A DNA stretch of 64,000 nucleotides, taken from the NCBI RefSeq assembly GCF_013778455.1, contig NZ_JACEHE010000001.1, positions 62,001 to 126,000 of the forward strand, in the 5' to 3' direction. The notes beneath the pieces were generated by a model. That model did no database searches and was not told where the DNA came from. It saw only the letters and a program-made list of their open reading frames with translations. Position 1 is the first letter of the stretch, and the number at the start of each line of letters is the position of its first letter. This document shows positions 43,185 to 53,626 of the stretch, one piece after another. Source of the DNA: Streptomyces himalayensis subsp. himalayensis (lineage in GTDB: Bacteria; Actinomycetota; Actinomycetes; Streptomycetales; Streptomycetaceae). A program made the translations under genes and the position numbers.

Positions 43185-43256
43185 GCGGGACCGGCCGCGG
43201 GACCGAGCAAGGGACCGAACGCGGGACCTGGCAGGGGACCGAGGACGGCACCGAGC
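43185..43256 (+). repeat. six 12-bp degenerate tandem repeats in importer 3 leader
   Basis: Units follow GCGGGACCGAGC with 1-4 mismatches (43185, 43197, 43209, 43221, 43233, 43245). The array ends about 7 bases before GAGGAGGA, the SBP SD, so it lies in the 5' UTR or promoter. Confidence 0.8.
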
Positions 43257-43274
43257 ACTCCGAGGAGGAACTCC

Positions 43275-44909
43275 ATGCGTGGAGCCACGCACGCCCGGTG
43301 GATCGTGAGCGCGGTGGCGGTCGCACTCGCGGCGACGGCATGCGGAGGCGGGGGCGACGGCGGCACCGGAGGCAGCGACGGCTCCGGAATCCTGAGCTCC
43401 TCCTGGGGCGACCCGCAGAACCCGCTCGAGCCGGCGAACACGAACGAGGTGCAGGGCGGCAAGGTCCTGGACATGATCTTCCGCGGCCTGAAGCGGTACG
43501 ACGCGAAGACCGGCGAGGCCGAGAACATGCTCGCCGAGAAGATCGAGACCTCCGACTCGCAGAACTTCACGATCACCGTCAAGGACGGCTGGACGTTCAG
43601 CAGCGGCGAGAAGGTCACCGCGAAGTCCTTCGTGGACGCCTGGAACTACGGCGCAGGCCTGAAGAACAACCAGCGGAACGCCTATTTCTTCGGCTATATC
43701 GACGGATTCGACCAGGTCCACCCGACATCCGGAGACCAGACCGCCGAGACACTGTCCGGGCTGAAGGTCGTAGACGACCACACCTTCACCGTCCGGCTCA
43801 ACCAGCGGTTCTCGACGTTCCCCGACACCCTCGGCTACGTGGCCTTCGCCCCGCTTCCCCGGGCGTTCTTCGACGACCACGACGCCTGGCTGAAGAAGCC
43901 GGTGGGCAACGGCCCCTACACCGTCGACTCGTACACCAGGGGCTCGCAGATGTCCCTGCGCAGATGGGACGGATATCCGGGCGACGACAAGGCGCAGAAC
44001 GGGGGAGTGGACCTCAAGGTCTACACCGACAACAACACCGCCTACACCGACCTCATGGCCGGCAATCTCGACCTCGTCGACGACGTTCCGGCCTCGCAGC
44101 TCAGAAATGTCCAGGCCGACCTCGGTGACCGGTACATCAACACCCCGGCCGGCATCATCCAGACCATCGCCTTCCCCTTCTACGAAGAGGCATGGTCGAA
44201 GCCGGGGACGGAGAAGGTCCGCAAGGGCCTGTCCATGGCCATCGACCGGAACCAGATCACCGACACGATCTTCCAGAAGACCCGGACCCCCGCCACCGAC
44301 TGGACGTCGCCGGTCCTCGGTGAGGAGGGCGGCTTCAAGGAGGGGCTGTGCGGCGAGGCCTGCGAGTACCGCCCGGACGAGGCGAAGAGGCTGGTCCAGG
44401 AGGGCGGCGGCCTTCCCGGCGGACAGGTCAGGATCTCGTACAACGCGGACACCGGCTCGCACAAGGAGTGGGTGGACGCGGTCTGCAATTCCATCAACAA
44501 CGCGCTCGGCAATGACAGGGCCTGCGCCGGGAATCCGGTCGGCACGTTCGCCGACTTCCGCAACCAGATCACCCAGTCCAAGCTGACGGGTCCTTTCCGG
44601 GCGGGCTGGCAGATGGACTATCCGTTGATCCAGAACTTTCTGCAGCCGCTCTACTACACGGGTGCCTCGTCCAACGACGGAAAATGGTCGAACAAGGAAT
44701 TCGACGACCTGGTGGACAGGGCCAACGCCGAGACGGAGGCGCCGAAGGCCGTCGGCATCTTCCAGCAGGCCGAGGAGGTGGTCCGGGACAACATGGCCGC
44801 CATTCCCCTCTGGTACCAGAACGGCAGCGCCGGATATTCGGAGAGGATCTCCAATGTGGTGCTGAACCAGTTCAGCGTTCCGGTGTACGAAGAAATCAAG
44901 GTCGGCTGA
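43275..44909 (+). CDS. importer 3: oligopeptide-binding lipoprotein
   Basis: 544 aa. MRGATHARWIVSAVAVALAA then TACGGG, the same type of lipoprotein signal as importer 1. SBP_bac_5 features: IFRGLKRYDAKTGEAENMLA, VKDGWTFSSGEKVTAKSFVD, KPVGNGPYTVDSY, LSMAIDRNQITDTIF, WQMDYPLIQNFLQPLYYTGA and MAAIPLWYQNGSAGYS. Two Cys in GLCGEACEYR and further Cys (DAVCNS, RACAG) suggest disulfides. SD GAGGAGGA. Paralogous to the importer 1 SBP along its whole length. Confidence 0.93.
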   Translation: MRGATHARWIVSAVAVALAATACGGGGDGGTGGSDGSGILSSSWGDPQNPLEPANTNEVQGGKVLDMIFRGLKRYDAKTGEAENMLAEKIETSDSQNFTITVKDGWTFSSGEKVTAKSFVDAWNYGAGLKNNQRNAYFFGYIDGFDQVHPTSGDQTAETLSGLKVVDDHTFTVRLNQRFSTFPDTLGYVAFAPLPRAFFDDHDAWLKKPVGNGPYTVDSYTRGSQMSLRRWDGYPGDDKAQNGGVDLKVYTDNNTAYTDLMAGNLDLVDDVPASQLRNVQADLGDRYINTPAGIIQTIAFPFYEEAWSKPGTEKVRKGLSMAIDRNQITDTIFQKTRTPATDWTSPVLGEEGGFKEGLCGEACEYRPDEAKRLVQEGGGLPGGQVRISYNADTGSHKEWVDAVCNSINNALGNDRACAGNPVGTFADFRNQITQSKLTGPFRAGWQMDYPLIQNFLQPLYYTGASSNDGKWSNKEFDDLVDRANAETEAPKAVGIFQQAEEVVRDNMAAIPLWYQNGSAGYSERISNVVLNQFSVPVYEEIKVG

Positions 44910-44939
44910 CCACCCAAGGAGCCACCCTCGGAGCCCGCC

Positions 44940-45863
44940 ATGGGACGCTATGTGATCCGGCGTCTGCTGCAGATGATCCCGGTCTTTCTCGGCGCCACCC
45001 TGCTGATCTTCCTGATGGTGAACGTGATGGGCGATCCCGTCGCGGGGCTGTGCGGGGAGCGGCAGTGCGACCCGGCGACGGCCGCCCAGCTCAAGAAGGA
45101 GTTCGGCCTCGACAAGCCCGTGTGGCAGCAATACCTGACGTATATGGGGAACGTCTTCACCGGTGATTTCGGGACTGCGTTCAACGGCCAGCCGGTCACC
45201 GAGCTGATGGGGTCCGCCTTCCCCGTGACGATCCGGCTCACGATCGTCGCGATCGTCTTCGAGATCGTCATCGGCATCACGCTCGGCGTGCTCACGGGAC
45301 TGCGCCGCGGCCGGCCCGTCGACACCACCGTGCTCCTTGTGACGCTGGTCGTCATCTCGATCCCGACCTTCGTCACCGGTCTGCTGCTCCAGCTGCTGCT
45401 CGGCGTCGAATGGGGCCTCATCAAGCCGTCCGTGTCCCCTGACGCCCCGTTCGACGAACTCCTGGTCCCCGGCCTCGTCCTGGCGTCGGTCTCACTGGCG
45501 TACGTCACCCGGCTGACGCGGACCTCCATCGCCGAGAACCGCCGCGCCGACTATGTCCGCACCGCCATCGCCAAGGGCCTGCCCAGGCAACGCGTGATCA
45601 CCCGGCATCTGCTGCGCAACTCCCTGATCCCCGTGGTCACCTTCATCGGCACGGACATCGGCGCGCTGATGGGCGGCGCGATCGTCACGGAGCGGATCTT
45701 CAACATCCACGGCGTCGGCTACCAGCTCTACCAGGGCATCCTGCGGCAGAACACCCAGACCGTCGTCGGCTTCGTGACCGTGCTCGTGCTGGTCTTCCTG
45801 GTGGCCAACCTGCTCGTCGACCTCCTCTACGCCGTACTCGACCCGAGGATCCGTTATGCCTGA
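44940..45863 (+). CDS. importer 3: DppB-type permease
   Basis: 307 aa: MGRYVIRRLLQMIPVFLGAT, six TM helices, coupling loop RLTRTSIAENRRADYVRTAI, end LLVDLLYAVLDPRIRYA identical in form to importer 1. Outer loop has LCGERQCDPATA, a Cys pair missing in importer 1. SD AAGGAG. 30 bases after the SBP gene without a strong hairpin, unlike importer 1. Overlaps the next gene by 8 bases. Confidence 0.93.
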   Translation: MGRYVIRRLLQMIPVFLGATLLIFLMVNVMGDPVAGLCGERQCDPATAAQLKKEFGLDKPVWQQYLTYMGNVFTGDFGTAFNGQPVTELMGSAFPVTIRLTIVAIVFEIVIGITLGVLTGLRRGRPVDTTVLLVTLVVISIPTFVTGLLLQLLLGVEWGLIKPSVSPDAPFDELLVPGLVLASVSLAYVTRLTRTSIAENRRADYVRTAIAKGLPRQRVITRHLLRNSLIPVVTFIGTDIGALMGGAIVTERIFNIHGVGYQLYQGILRQNTQTVVGFVTVLVLVFLVANLLVDLLYAVLDPRIRYA

Positions 45864-46884
45864 GACCGAGCGGCCGGAGGCGCTGCGGGGGTCCGGAGGC
45901 CGTCCCCCGGAAGACGGGCGTATCGCCGCGACCGGGGCGGGGGGCGCGATGGACCTCGCGGCGAGCGAGGCGACGACGCTTGAGAGGGCACCCGGCGCAC
46001 CCGGCGGTCCGGGCCTAACCGGCGGCGGCCCGTCCGGCAAACCGCGCTCCCTCTGGTCCGACGCCTGGCACGACCTGCGCCGCAACCCCGTCTTCGTCAT
46101 CTCCGGCCTGGTCATCGCCTTCCTGGTCCTCATCGCGCTCTGGCCCTCGCTGATCGCCTCGGGCAACCCGCTCAGCTGCGACCTCGCCAAGGCCCAGGAG
46201 GGCTCACAGCCCGGACACCCCTTCGGCTTCGACGGCCAGGGCTGCGACGTCTACACGAGGACCGTGTACGGCGCCCGCACCTCGGTCACCGTCGGCGTCT
46301 GCGCCACCCTCGGTGTCGCCCTCCTCGGCTCGGTCCTCGGCGGGCTGGCCGGATTCTTCGGCGGCGCCTGGGACGCGATCCTCTCCCGCGTGACGGACAT
46401 CTTCTTCGCCATCCCCGTTGTCCTCGGCGGTCTGGTGCTGCTGTCCGTGGTGACCAGTTCGACCGTGTGGCCCGTCGTCGGGTTCATGGTGCTGCTCGGC
46501 TGGCCGCAGATCTCCCGTATCGCCCGCGGAGCCGTCATCACCGCCAAGCAGCACGACTACGTCCAGGCCGCGCGGGCCCTCGGCGCGTCCAGTACGCGGA
46601 TCCTGCTGCGGCACATCACGCCCAACGCGATCGCCCCGGTCATCGTCGTGGCGACCATCGCGCTCGGTACGTTCATCGCGCTCGAGGCGACCCTCTCGTA
46701 CCTCGGGGTCGGGCTGAAGCCGCCCACCGTGAGCTGGGGCATCGACATCTCCGCGGCATCGCCGTACATCCGCAACGCACCGCACATGCTGCTCTGGCCG
46801 GCCGGCGCGCTGGCGATCACGGTGCTCGCGTTCATCATGCTCGGCGACGCCGTGCGCGACGCCCTCGATCCAAAGCTGAGATGA
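45856..46884 (+). CDS. importer 3: DppC-type permease
   Basis: 342 aa. A long Gly/Pro/Glu-rich cytoplasmic tail (about 1-60) leads to LWSDAWHDLRRNPVFVISGL; six TM helices follow. Coupling loop IARGAVITAKQHDYVQAARA, end LGDAVRDALDPKLR. Close paralogue of the importer 1 gene, differing most in the tail and in the first outer loop (NPLSCDLAKAQEGSQ). Confidence 0.93.
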   Translation: MPETERPEALRGSGGRPPEDGRIAATGAGGAMDLAASEATTLERAPGAPGGPGLTGGGPSGKPRSLWSDAWHDLRRNPVFVISGLVIAFLVLIALWPSLIASGNPLSCDLAKAQEGSQPGHPFGFDGQGCDVYTRTVYGARTSVTVGVCATLGVALLGSVLGGLAGFFGGAWDAILSRVTDIFFAIPVVLGGLVLLSVVTSSTVWPVVGFMVLLGWPQISRIARGAVITAKQHDYVQAARALGASSTRILLRHITPNAIAPVIVVATIALGTFIALEATLSYLGVGLKPPTVSWGIDISAASPYIRNAPHMLLWPAGALAITVLAFIMLGDAVRDALDPKLR

Positions 46885-47860
46885 GTGGCCGTCATGCTGC
46901 TGGAAGTGCGCGACCTGCACGTGGAGTTCACGACCCGGGACGGCGTCGCCAAGGCCGTCAACGGGGTCGATCTCCACGTGGACGAGGGCGAGACGCTGGC
47001 GGTCCTCGGCGAGTCCGGCTCCGGGAAGTCGGTGACCGCGCAGGCCGTCATGGGCATCCTGGACATCCCGCCCGCCCGGATCACCGGCGGCGAGGTCCTC
47101 TTCCAGGGCCGGGACCAGCTGTTGCTCAAGGAGGACGAGCGGCGGAAGGTCCGCGGCGCCGGAATGGCGATGATCTTCCAGGACGCGCTGTCCTCGCTGA
47201 ACCCCGTGCTGAGCGTCGGCGACCAGCTCGGCGAGATGTTCCGCGTCCACCAGGGCCTGTCACGGAAGGACGCGCGAGCGAAGGCCGTCGAGCTCATGGA
47301 GCGGGTGCGGATCCCGGCCGCGAAGGAGCGCGTGGGGCAGTATCCGCACCAGTTCTCCGGCGGCATGCGCCAGCGCATCATGATTGCCATGGCGCTCGCG
47401 CTGGAGCCCGCCCTGATCATCGCCGACGAGCCGACGACCGCCCTCGACGTCACGGTCCAGGCGCAGGTCATGGACCTGCTGGCCGACCTGCAGCGCGAGT
47501 ACCACATGGGTCTCGTCCTGATCACCCACGACCTGGGCGTGGTCGCGGACGTCGCCGACCGGATCGCCGTCATGTACGCGGGCCGCATCGTGGAGTCGGC
47601 ACCCGTCCACGACATCTACAAGGCACCCGCTCACCCCTATACGAAGGGCCTGCTCGAGTCGATCCCGCGCCTCGACCGCAAGGGCCAGGACCTCTACGCC
47701 ATCAAGGGACTGCCGCCGAACCTGATGAACATCCCGCCCGGCTGCGCCTTCCACCCGCGCTGCCCGATGGCCCAGGACGTGTGCCGCACCGACGTACCCG
47801 ACCTCTTCGAGGTGTCCGAGGAACGCCGGAGCGCGTGCTTCTACTGGAGGGAGACACTCC

Positions 47861-47868
<8 letters not shown>
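46885..47868 (+). CDS. importer 3: OppD-type ATPase
   Basis: 327 aa from the GTG directly after the permease stop; ATG 46894 is an alternative. [20 protein letters not shown], Walker [13 protein letters not shown]-loop [46 protein letters not shown]. Tail Cys [15 protein letters not shown]. Most residues equal the importer 1 OppD by eye, but the N-terminal extension of about 20 residues is missing. Overlaps the next ATPase gene by 8 bases. Confidence 0.93.
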
Positions 47869-48988
<1,120 letters not shown>

Positions 48989-49105
48989 GCGACATAACAC
49001 GATAAATGCCCATCAATTTCGTTAACACGTAGGCAACTTGCCCGTCGCAGCTCCGATATACGGACGCGTCAGGCTGAACAACGTACGGCCGTGCGGGTGC
49101 CGTAG

Positions 49106-49139
49106 ACCGGCCGGGGCGCGCCATGTCGCCCCGGCCGGT
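49106..49139. terminator. bidirectional terminator between importer 3 and S9 peptidase
   Basis: Perfect 13-bp inverted repeat (49106-49118 / 49127-49139) with 8-base loop, between convergent genes; TT follows on the plus strand. Confidence 0.8.
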
Positions 49140-49197
49140 TGCATGTCCGGGACCGGTGACCGGTCCCGGACTGCAAAGCTTCGGGCTCCGCCGCCGG

Positions 49198-51333
49198 TCA
49201 GCCCGCCGCCAGGCCCAGGGACCGCTTGAGGAAGTCCACCTGGAGCAGCAGCAGGTTCTCCGCCACCTGCTCCTGTGGGGTCATGTGCGTCACACCGGAC
49301 AGCGGCAGCACCTCGTGCGGCCGGCCCGCCGCCAGCAGGGCGGAGGACAGACGCAGAGTGTGGGCCGCCACCACGTTGTCGTCGGCCATACCGTGGATGA
49401 TCATCAGCGGGCGATGCGCATCGGCAGGATCGGACAATCCGTCGTCGGTCACCAGCGAACTCGTCGCATACGTTTCCGGGGTGCGGCCCGGGTCGCCGAG
49501 ATAGCGCTCCGTGTAGTGCGTGTCGTACAGCCGCCAGTCCGTGACCGGAGCGCCCGCGATGCCCGCATGGAAGACATCCGGCCGCCGCAGCACCGCGAGC
49601 GCCGCCAGATAGCCGCCATACGACCAGCCGCGGATCGCCACCCGCGTCAGATCCAGCGGATACGACTCGGCCAGCCCCGACAGGGCGTCGATCTGGTCGT
49701 CGAGCGTGACCGTGAAGTCGCCCCGGATCGCCTTCTCCCAGGCCGGGGAGCGGCCGGGTGTGCCCCGCCCGTCCGCGATCACCACTGCGAAGCCCTGGTC
49801 GGCGAACCACTGCGAGGTCAGGTGCGCGTTGTGCGCCGCCACGACGCGCTGGGCGTGCGGGCCGCCGTACGGGTCGAGCAGCACGGGCAGCGGGCCCTGG
49901 CCCTCCGCGTAACCGGTGGGGAGCAGGACGGCGCACGGGATCCGGCGCGTGCCCCCTTGCGCGAGCGTCACGCGCGGGGTGAGTACCGGACGCTCCGCGT
50001 ACGACGCGACGGTCGCCACGCGCTTGCCCTCGCGCAGAACCTGCACCTGCGCGCCCGGGGCGTCGAGCGTCGCCGAGACGAGAACCGTCACCCCGCCCGA
50101 GCGCACCGCCGAGTGCACGCCGGGCTCCTGCGAGACGCGCTCCACGCCGAGCTCGTTGACGCGGTACACATGAACCTCGCCGGTCTCGGGGCTGGCCGTC
50201 GCGTCCCCCGCCGACGCCGAGACCAGCACATCGTCACCAGACACGTCGAGCACTGCGCGGACGTGCAGCTGCGGCCCCGTCAACGGGCGCTCGCCCACCG
50301 CCAGCACCCGCGCCCCACCCTCGTCGGCGATCCGCACCAGCTGCCCGCTCGGCGACCAGCACGGCACACCGGCGAACAGCTCCAGCCAGCCCGTGTCCCC
50401 TGCGGCGCCGTCCGCGTGCACCATGCGCGTCGACCCGTCGTCCGGGTTCACCGCCAGATACACCTGGCTGAGCTGGTCGCGCGCCTGCACCAGCAGCAGC
50501 GGCGCCCCGGACTCCGACCAGTGCACCCGCGCCAGATACGGGTGGCGGGCGCGGTCCCACACGACCTCGGTGCGCGAGCCGTCCAGGCCCAGGACGAAGA
50601 GGCGCACCTCCGCGTTGTCCGTGCCGGCCGCCGGATACGCCACGCGCGCCGGCTCACGGTCCGGTTGCGCCGGGTCCGCGATCCACCAGCGCCGTACGGG
50701 GGCGTCGTCGACCCGCGCGACCAGCAGCCGGTCCGAGTCCGGCGACCACCAGAAGCCGCGCGAACGCGCCATCTCCTCGGCCGCGATGAACTCCGCCAGG
50801 CCGTACGTCACGGTGCCGGACTCCGGTTCCGCCAGGGCCCGGTCGTCGTCGCCCTCGGCACCCACGACGCGCAGGGCGCCCCGGACGACGTACGCGACGT
50901 GCCGTCCGTCCGGAGACGGGCGCGGGTCGATCACCGGTCCGGGGACGCGCAGTTCGCGGGCCGTGCCGGCGCGCAGCTCCGCCGTGAACAGCCGGCCCGA
51001 GAGCGCGAACGCCGCCAACTCGACGGCCGTGTCGGTCGCATAGCCCACGATGCCCGCCGCGCCCTCGCGGCTGCGCTCGCGGCGCGCCCGCTCCTCGGCC
51101 GAGAGGCGCTCCGTCGCGCCGCCCAGCAGCACCGCCGGGTCGGCGGCGACACGCTCCCCGCCGTCCGCGACATCCAGGACCCAGAGAAGGTTCGCCCGAT
51201 CGGTACCGGAACGGGAGCGCAGAAACGCGACGTGGGACCCGTCGGGCGCCACCGTGAAGGCGCGCGGCGCTCCGAGCGAGAAGCGCTGCGTACGGGCATG
51301 CTGACGCGGAAATGAGACAGGCTCGGTGGTCAT
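49198..51333 (-). CDS. S9-family prolyl oligopeptidase / dipeptidyl peptidase IV-like
   Basis: 711 aa. N-terminal beta-propeller (about 30-440, repeats such as SPDGRHVAYV, WWSPDSDRLLVARV, CWSPSGQLVRIA) and C-terminal alpha/beta hydrolase (about 455-711). Catalytic Ser in RGWSYGGYLA, Asp in HGMADDNV, His in SGVTHMTP. FIAAEEMARSRGFWWSPDSD supplies a double Glu like the DPP IV amino-terminus clamp. No signal peptide, so it probably cleaves imported peptides in the cytoplasm. Convergent with importer 3, whose products it could process. Confidence 0.9.
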   Translation of the reverse strand: MTTEPVSFPRQHARTQRFSLGAPRAFTVAPDGSHVAFLRSRSGTDRANLLWVLDVADGGERVAADPAVLLGGATERLSAEERARRERSREGAAGIVGYATDTAVELAAFALSGRLFTAELRAGTARELRVPGPVIDPRPSPDGRHVAYVVRGALRVVGAEGDDDRALAEPESGTVTYGLAEFIAAEEMARSRGFWWSPDSDRLLVARVDDAPVRRWWIADPAQPDREPARVAYPAAGTDNAEVRLFVLGLDGSRTEVVWDRARHPYLARVHWSESGAPLLLVQARDQLSQVYLAVNPDDGSTRMVHADGAAGDTGWLELFAGVPCWSPSGQLVRIADEGGARVLAVGERPLTGPQLHVRAVLDVSGDDVLVSASAGDATASPETGEVHVYRVNELGVERVSQEPGVHSAVRSGGVTVLVSATLDAPGAQVQVLREGKRVATVASYAERPVLTPRVTLAQGGTRRIPCAVLLPTGYAEGQGPLPVLLDPYGGPHAQRVVAAHNAHLTSQWFADQGFAVVIADGRGTPGRSPAWEKAIRGDFTVTLDDQIDALSGLAESYPLDLTRVAIRGWSYGGYLAALAVLRRPDVFHAGIAGAPVTDWRLYDTHYTERYLGDPGRTPETYATSSLVTDDGLSDPADAHRPLMIIHGMADDNVVAAHTLRLSSALLAAGRPHEVLPLSGVTHMTPQEQVAENLLLLQVDFLKRSLGLAAG

Positions 51334-51533
51334 CCTCCGAGCCTAGGCCGACAGGGCCTGGTCCATGCGCCCCCTCGTGCTGCCGTGCTCCGATCCATGA
51401 CCGCGAATGCATAGTTATGATCCATAGCGCCGGACGGGGGCCACCGGATCTTCCCCATGCCGGTGATCGTGCTGACCGTACACACGGCCGCGGTGATCAA
51501 GGCGCGGGACGAGTTCTTGGGAGGTGGACCGCC

Positions 51534-51728
51534 GTGGCACTCTCGATTTCGGCGGTGGTGCTGCTGGCGATCATCGTCTTCATTCTGGTGAAGAAGTCAG
51601 GCCTCAAGGCCGGGCATGCGATCGTGTGCGTGCTCCTGGGCTTCTACCTGGCGAGTTCCTCGATAGCTCCCACGATCAGCGAGCTGACCACCAATGTGGC
51701 CGGGATGATCGGCTCCATAAAGTTCTGA
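51534..51728 (+). CDS. small membrane protein
   Basis: 64 aa from GTG 51534, with GGGAGGTGG 6-9 bases before it. One strong TM helix (ALSISAVVLLAIIVFILVKK), then SGLKAGHAIVCVLLGFYLAS, a second hydrophobic segment, and TISELTTNVAGMIGSIKF. Similar tiny proteins occur in actinobacteria, sometimes near conjugation genes, but no such genes are here. Function unknown. Confidence 0.65.
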   Translation: MALSISAVVLLAIIVFILVKKSGLKAGHAIVCVLLGFYLASSSIAPTISELTTNVAGMIGSIKF

Positions 51729-51800
51729 GCCATCCGCCTGCCTCTTTCCGTTGCGGCGCCCTCGATCGTTCCGTCACACCGCCCTCGTAGTCTTGGGCGC

Positions 51801-52775
51801 ATGACGGACCTGCCCTCCCCCAAGCACTCGGCTTCGCTCGAGCAGGGGGGACCCCCACGGCGTCTGCTGCTCGTGCATGCGCACCCCGACGACGAGTCGA
51901 TCAACAATGGCGCGACCATGGCCAAGTACGCGGCCGAGGGCGCCCATGTCACGCTCGTGACCTGCACACTCGGCGAGGAGGGCGAGGTCATCCCGCCGGA
52001 GCTGGCACTTCTGGCGCCCGACCGCGACGATCGCCTCGGCGAGTACCGGGTGCGCGAGCTCGCCGCCGCGATGTCCGAGCTGGGCGTCACCGATCACCGC
52101 TTCCTCGGCGGCGCCGGGCGGTACCGCGACTCGGGAATGATGGGCGCCCCGCAGAACCGGCGGCCGCACTCCTTCTGGCAGGCCGACGTCGACGAGGCCG
52201 CGGCCGCGCTGGTCGAGATCATCCGCGATGTCCGCCCGCAGGTGCTCATCACGTACGACCCCGACGGCGGGTACGGCCACCCCGACCACATCCAGGCCCA
52301 CCGCGTCGCGATGCGCGCCGCGGACCTCGCCGCCGAGCCTGCCTACCGCCGGGACCTCGGCGAGCCGCACACCATCGCGAAGATCTACTGGAACCGGGCC
52401 CCGCGTTCCGTGGTCGAGGAAGGCTTCGCCCGTCTGAAGGACGCGCTCGCCGAGCTGCCGTTCCCGGCCTCCGCCTCGGTCGACGACGTGCCGGGCGTGG
52501 TGGACGACGACGTGATCACCACGGTGATCGACGGCGGCGGCTTCGCCGCGGCCAAGGCGGCGGCGATGCGCGCCCATGCCACGCAGATCGAGGTCGTCGA
52601 GCCGTGGTTCGCCCTGTCGAACCGGCTCGCACAGCCGCTGTCCGCGGTGGAGTACTACGAGTTGGTGCGGGGCGAGCGGGGCGAGCGGGGCGAGCGGGGC
52701 TTCGGCGTCTCCGGAGGGTCGCCGGAGACGGATCTGTTCGCCGGCGTGACTGAGGCGGGAAAGGGTGCTGCCTGA
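51801..52775 (+). CDS. mshB: mycothiol biosynthesis deacetylase MshB
   Basis: 324 aa. Zn ligands in VHAHPDDES (about 25-33) and [11 protein letters not shown] (about 153-163) are the PIG-L/MshB signature. It deacetylates GlcNAc-inositol, the second step of mycothiol synthesis. Residues 5-19 ([15 protein letters not shown]) are encoded by a REP-like element and are likely an added N-terminal tail. Near the C-terminus [11 protein letters not shown] comes from a 9-bp tandem repeat. No SD; TAGTCT ends 8 bases before the ATG, suggesting a leaderless transcript. Stop and next start share one base. Confidence 0.93.
   Translation: MTDLPSPKHSASLEQGGPPRRLLLVHAHPDDESINNGATMAKYAAEGAHVTLVTCTLGEEGEVIPPELALLAPDRDDRLGEYRVRELAAAMSELGVTDHRFLGGAGRYRDSGMMGAPQNRRPHSFWQADVDEAAAALVEIIRDVRPQVLITYDPDGGYGHPDHIQAHRVAMRAADLAAEPAYRRDLGEPHTIAKIYWNRAPRSVVEEGFARLKDALAELPFPASASVDDVPGVVDDDVITTVIDGGGFAAAKAAAMRAHATQIEVVEPWFALSNRLAQPLSAVEYYELVRGERGERGERGFGVSGGSPETDLFAGVTEAGKGAA
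51813..51857. repeat. REP-like element at the mshB 5' end
   Basis: CCCTCCCCCAAGCACTCG, GCTTCGCTCGAGCAGGGGGG, ACCCCCAC: the layout of the scattered Streptomyces CCCCCAAGC...GCTCGAGCAGGGGG element, here read in frame as part of MshB. Confidence 0.55.
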
Positions 52776-53467
52776 TGGGCGCGACGGGAAAGCCGGGAGA
52801 GGGCAGGTCCCGGGCGGGCAGGCCGGGGGTGAGCAAGTCCGGTTCGGGCGAGTCCGGGGCTGGGAAGCCGGGAGTGGGCAAGTCCGGTTCGGGCCAGTCG
52901 GGGGCTGGGAAGCCGGGAGTGGGCAAGTCTCCTGCCGGTGAGTCGGGGGCTGGGAAGCCGGGAGTGGGCAAGTCTGCTGCGGGTGAGTCCGGGGCGGGCA
53001 GGTCCGCAGCGAACAGGTCTGCTGCGGGCAAGTCCGGTTCCGCGGCGGCCGGTTCGGTGGGTTCCGGTGGCGCCGACGGGAGCTATCTCGCCCAGCCACC
53101 CCAGCCGGGGCGTGTGGGGGCCTACGCAGGGCTGTTGGTGCTCGGCGCACTGGTCGGTGCTGCCGGGGCGCTCGTCCAAGGGGCCTGGTTCCCGGGCGGG
53201 TTGCTGCTCGCGCTGGCCGGTGCGGCGGGGCTGTTCCTCGGCGGGGCGCGCGCGACCGGCACCAGGGGCGGGGCCCTGGCGTCCGCCGCCGGGTGGCTGG
53301 TTGCCGTCATCCTGCTCACCGCGACCCGTCCCGAAGGGGATTTCGTCTTCGCCGCGGGATCCGGCTCCTATCTCTTCCTGCTCGGCGGCATCGCCGTCGC
53401 TGTGATGTGCGCCACCCTTGGCCAACCCCGGCAACCTGACGGCCCACCTGCCCGACTTGCCAAGTGA
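52775..53467 (+). CDS. DUF6113-type membrane protein with repeat tail
   Basis: 230 aa. The N-terminal half is a Ser/Gly/Lys/Ala tail with four 15-residue repeats (SGSGESGAGKPGVGK type, residues 22-81). From about 105 a four-helix membrane domain follows: VGAYAGLLVLGALVGAAGAL, FPGGLLLALAGAAGLFLGGA, ALASAAGWLVAVILL and YLFLLGGIAVAVMCATLG. This small integral membrane family typically follows mshB in Streptomyces; role unknown. Start shares one base with the mshB stop, so it is cotranslated. Confidence 0.8.
   Translation: MGATGKPGEGRSRAGRPGVSKSGSGESGAGKPGVGKSGSGQSGAGKPGVGKSPAGESGAGKPGVGKSAAGESGAGRSAANRSAAGKSGSAAAGSVGSGGADGSYLAQPPQPGRVGAYAGLLVLGALVGAAGALVQGAWFPGGLLLALAGAAGLFLGGARATGTRGGALASAAGWLVAVILLTATRPEGDFVFAAGSGSYLFLLGGIAVAVMCATLGQPRQPDGPPARLAK
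52838..53017 (+). repeat. four 45-bp tandem repeats encoding 15-residue units
   Basis: Three units are nearly identical (S-x-x-G-E/Q-S-G-A-G-K-P-G-V-G-K) and the fourth is degenerate. The strongest protein-level repeat in the window. Confidence 0.85.
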
Positions 53468-53626
53468 CGTACCACTTCGTCGTATCAGGAGGGGGCCCGG
53501 GCCGCGCTTCTTTCCTCCGCGGTCGCGGGTTACCGGCCGACAGCGGCCAGTATGGTGGTGCCGCCGCCGAGCCTCCCCCCAGAGCACCATCGAGACGGGC
53601 GGCGGAGCCAACCGGGAGAACCTGCC

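Larger units (their letters stand above)
42824..43274. other. divergent control region between bldK-type operon and importer 3
   Basis: About 450 bases without a credible gene. It contains an 11-bp inverted repeat (43017-43027 / 43083-43093), A/T-rich patches near 43125-43165 (for example TTCATGACGTATGAG) that could be promoters, and six 12-bp tandem repeats just before the importer 3 SD. Confidence 0.65.

Noticed and set aside
43185..43256. Repeat array considered as CRISPR
   Set aside because: Units are contiguous 12-mers without spacers and no cas gene is present.
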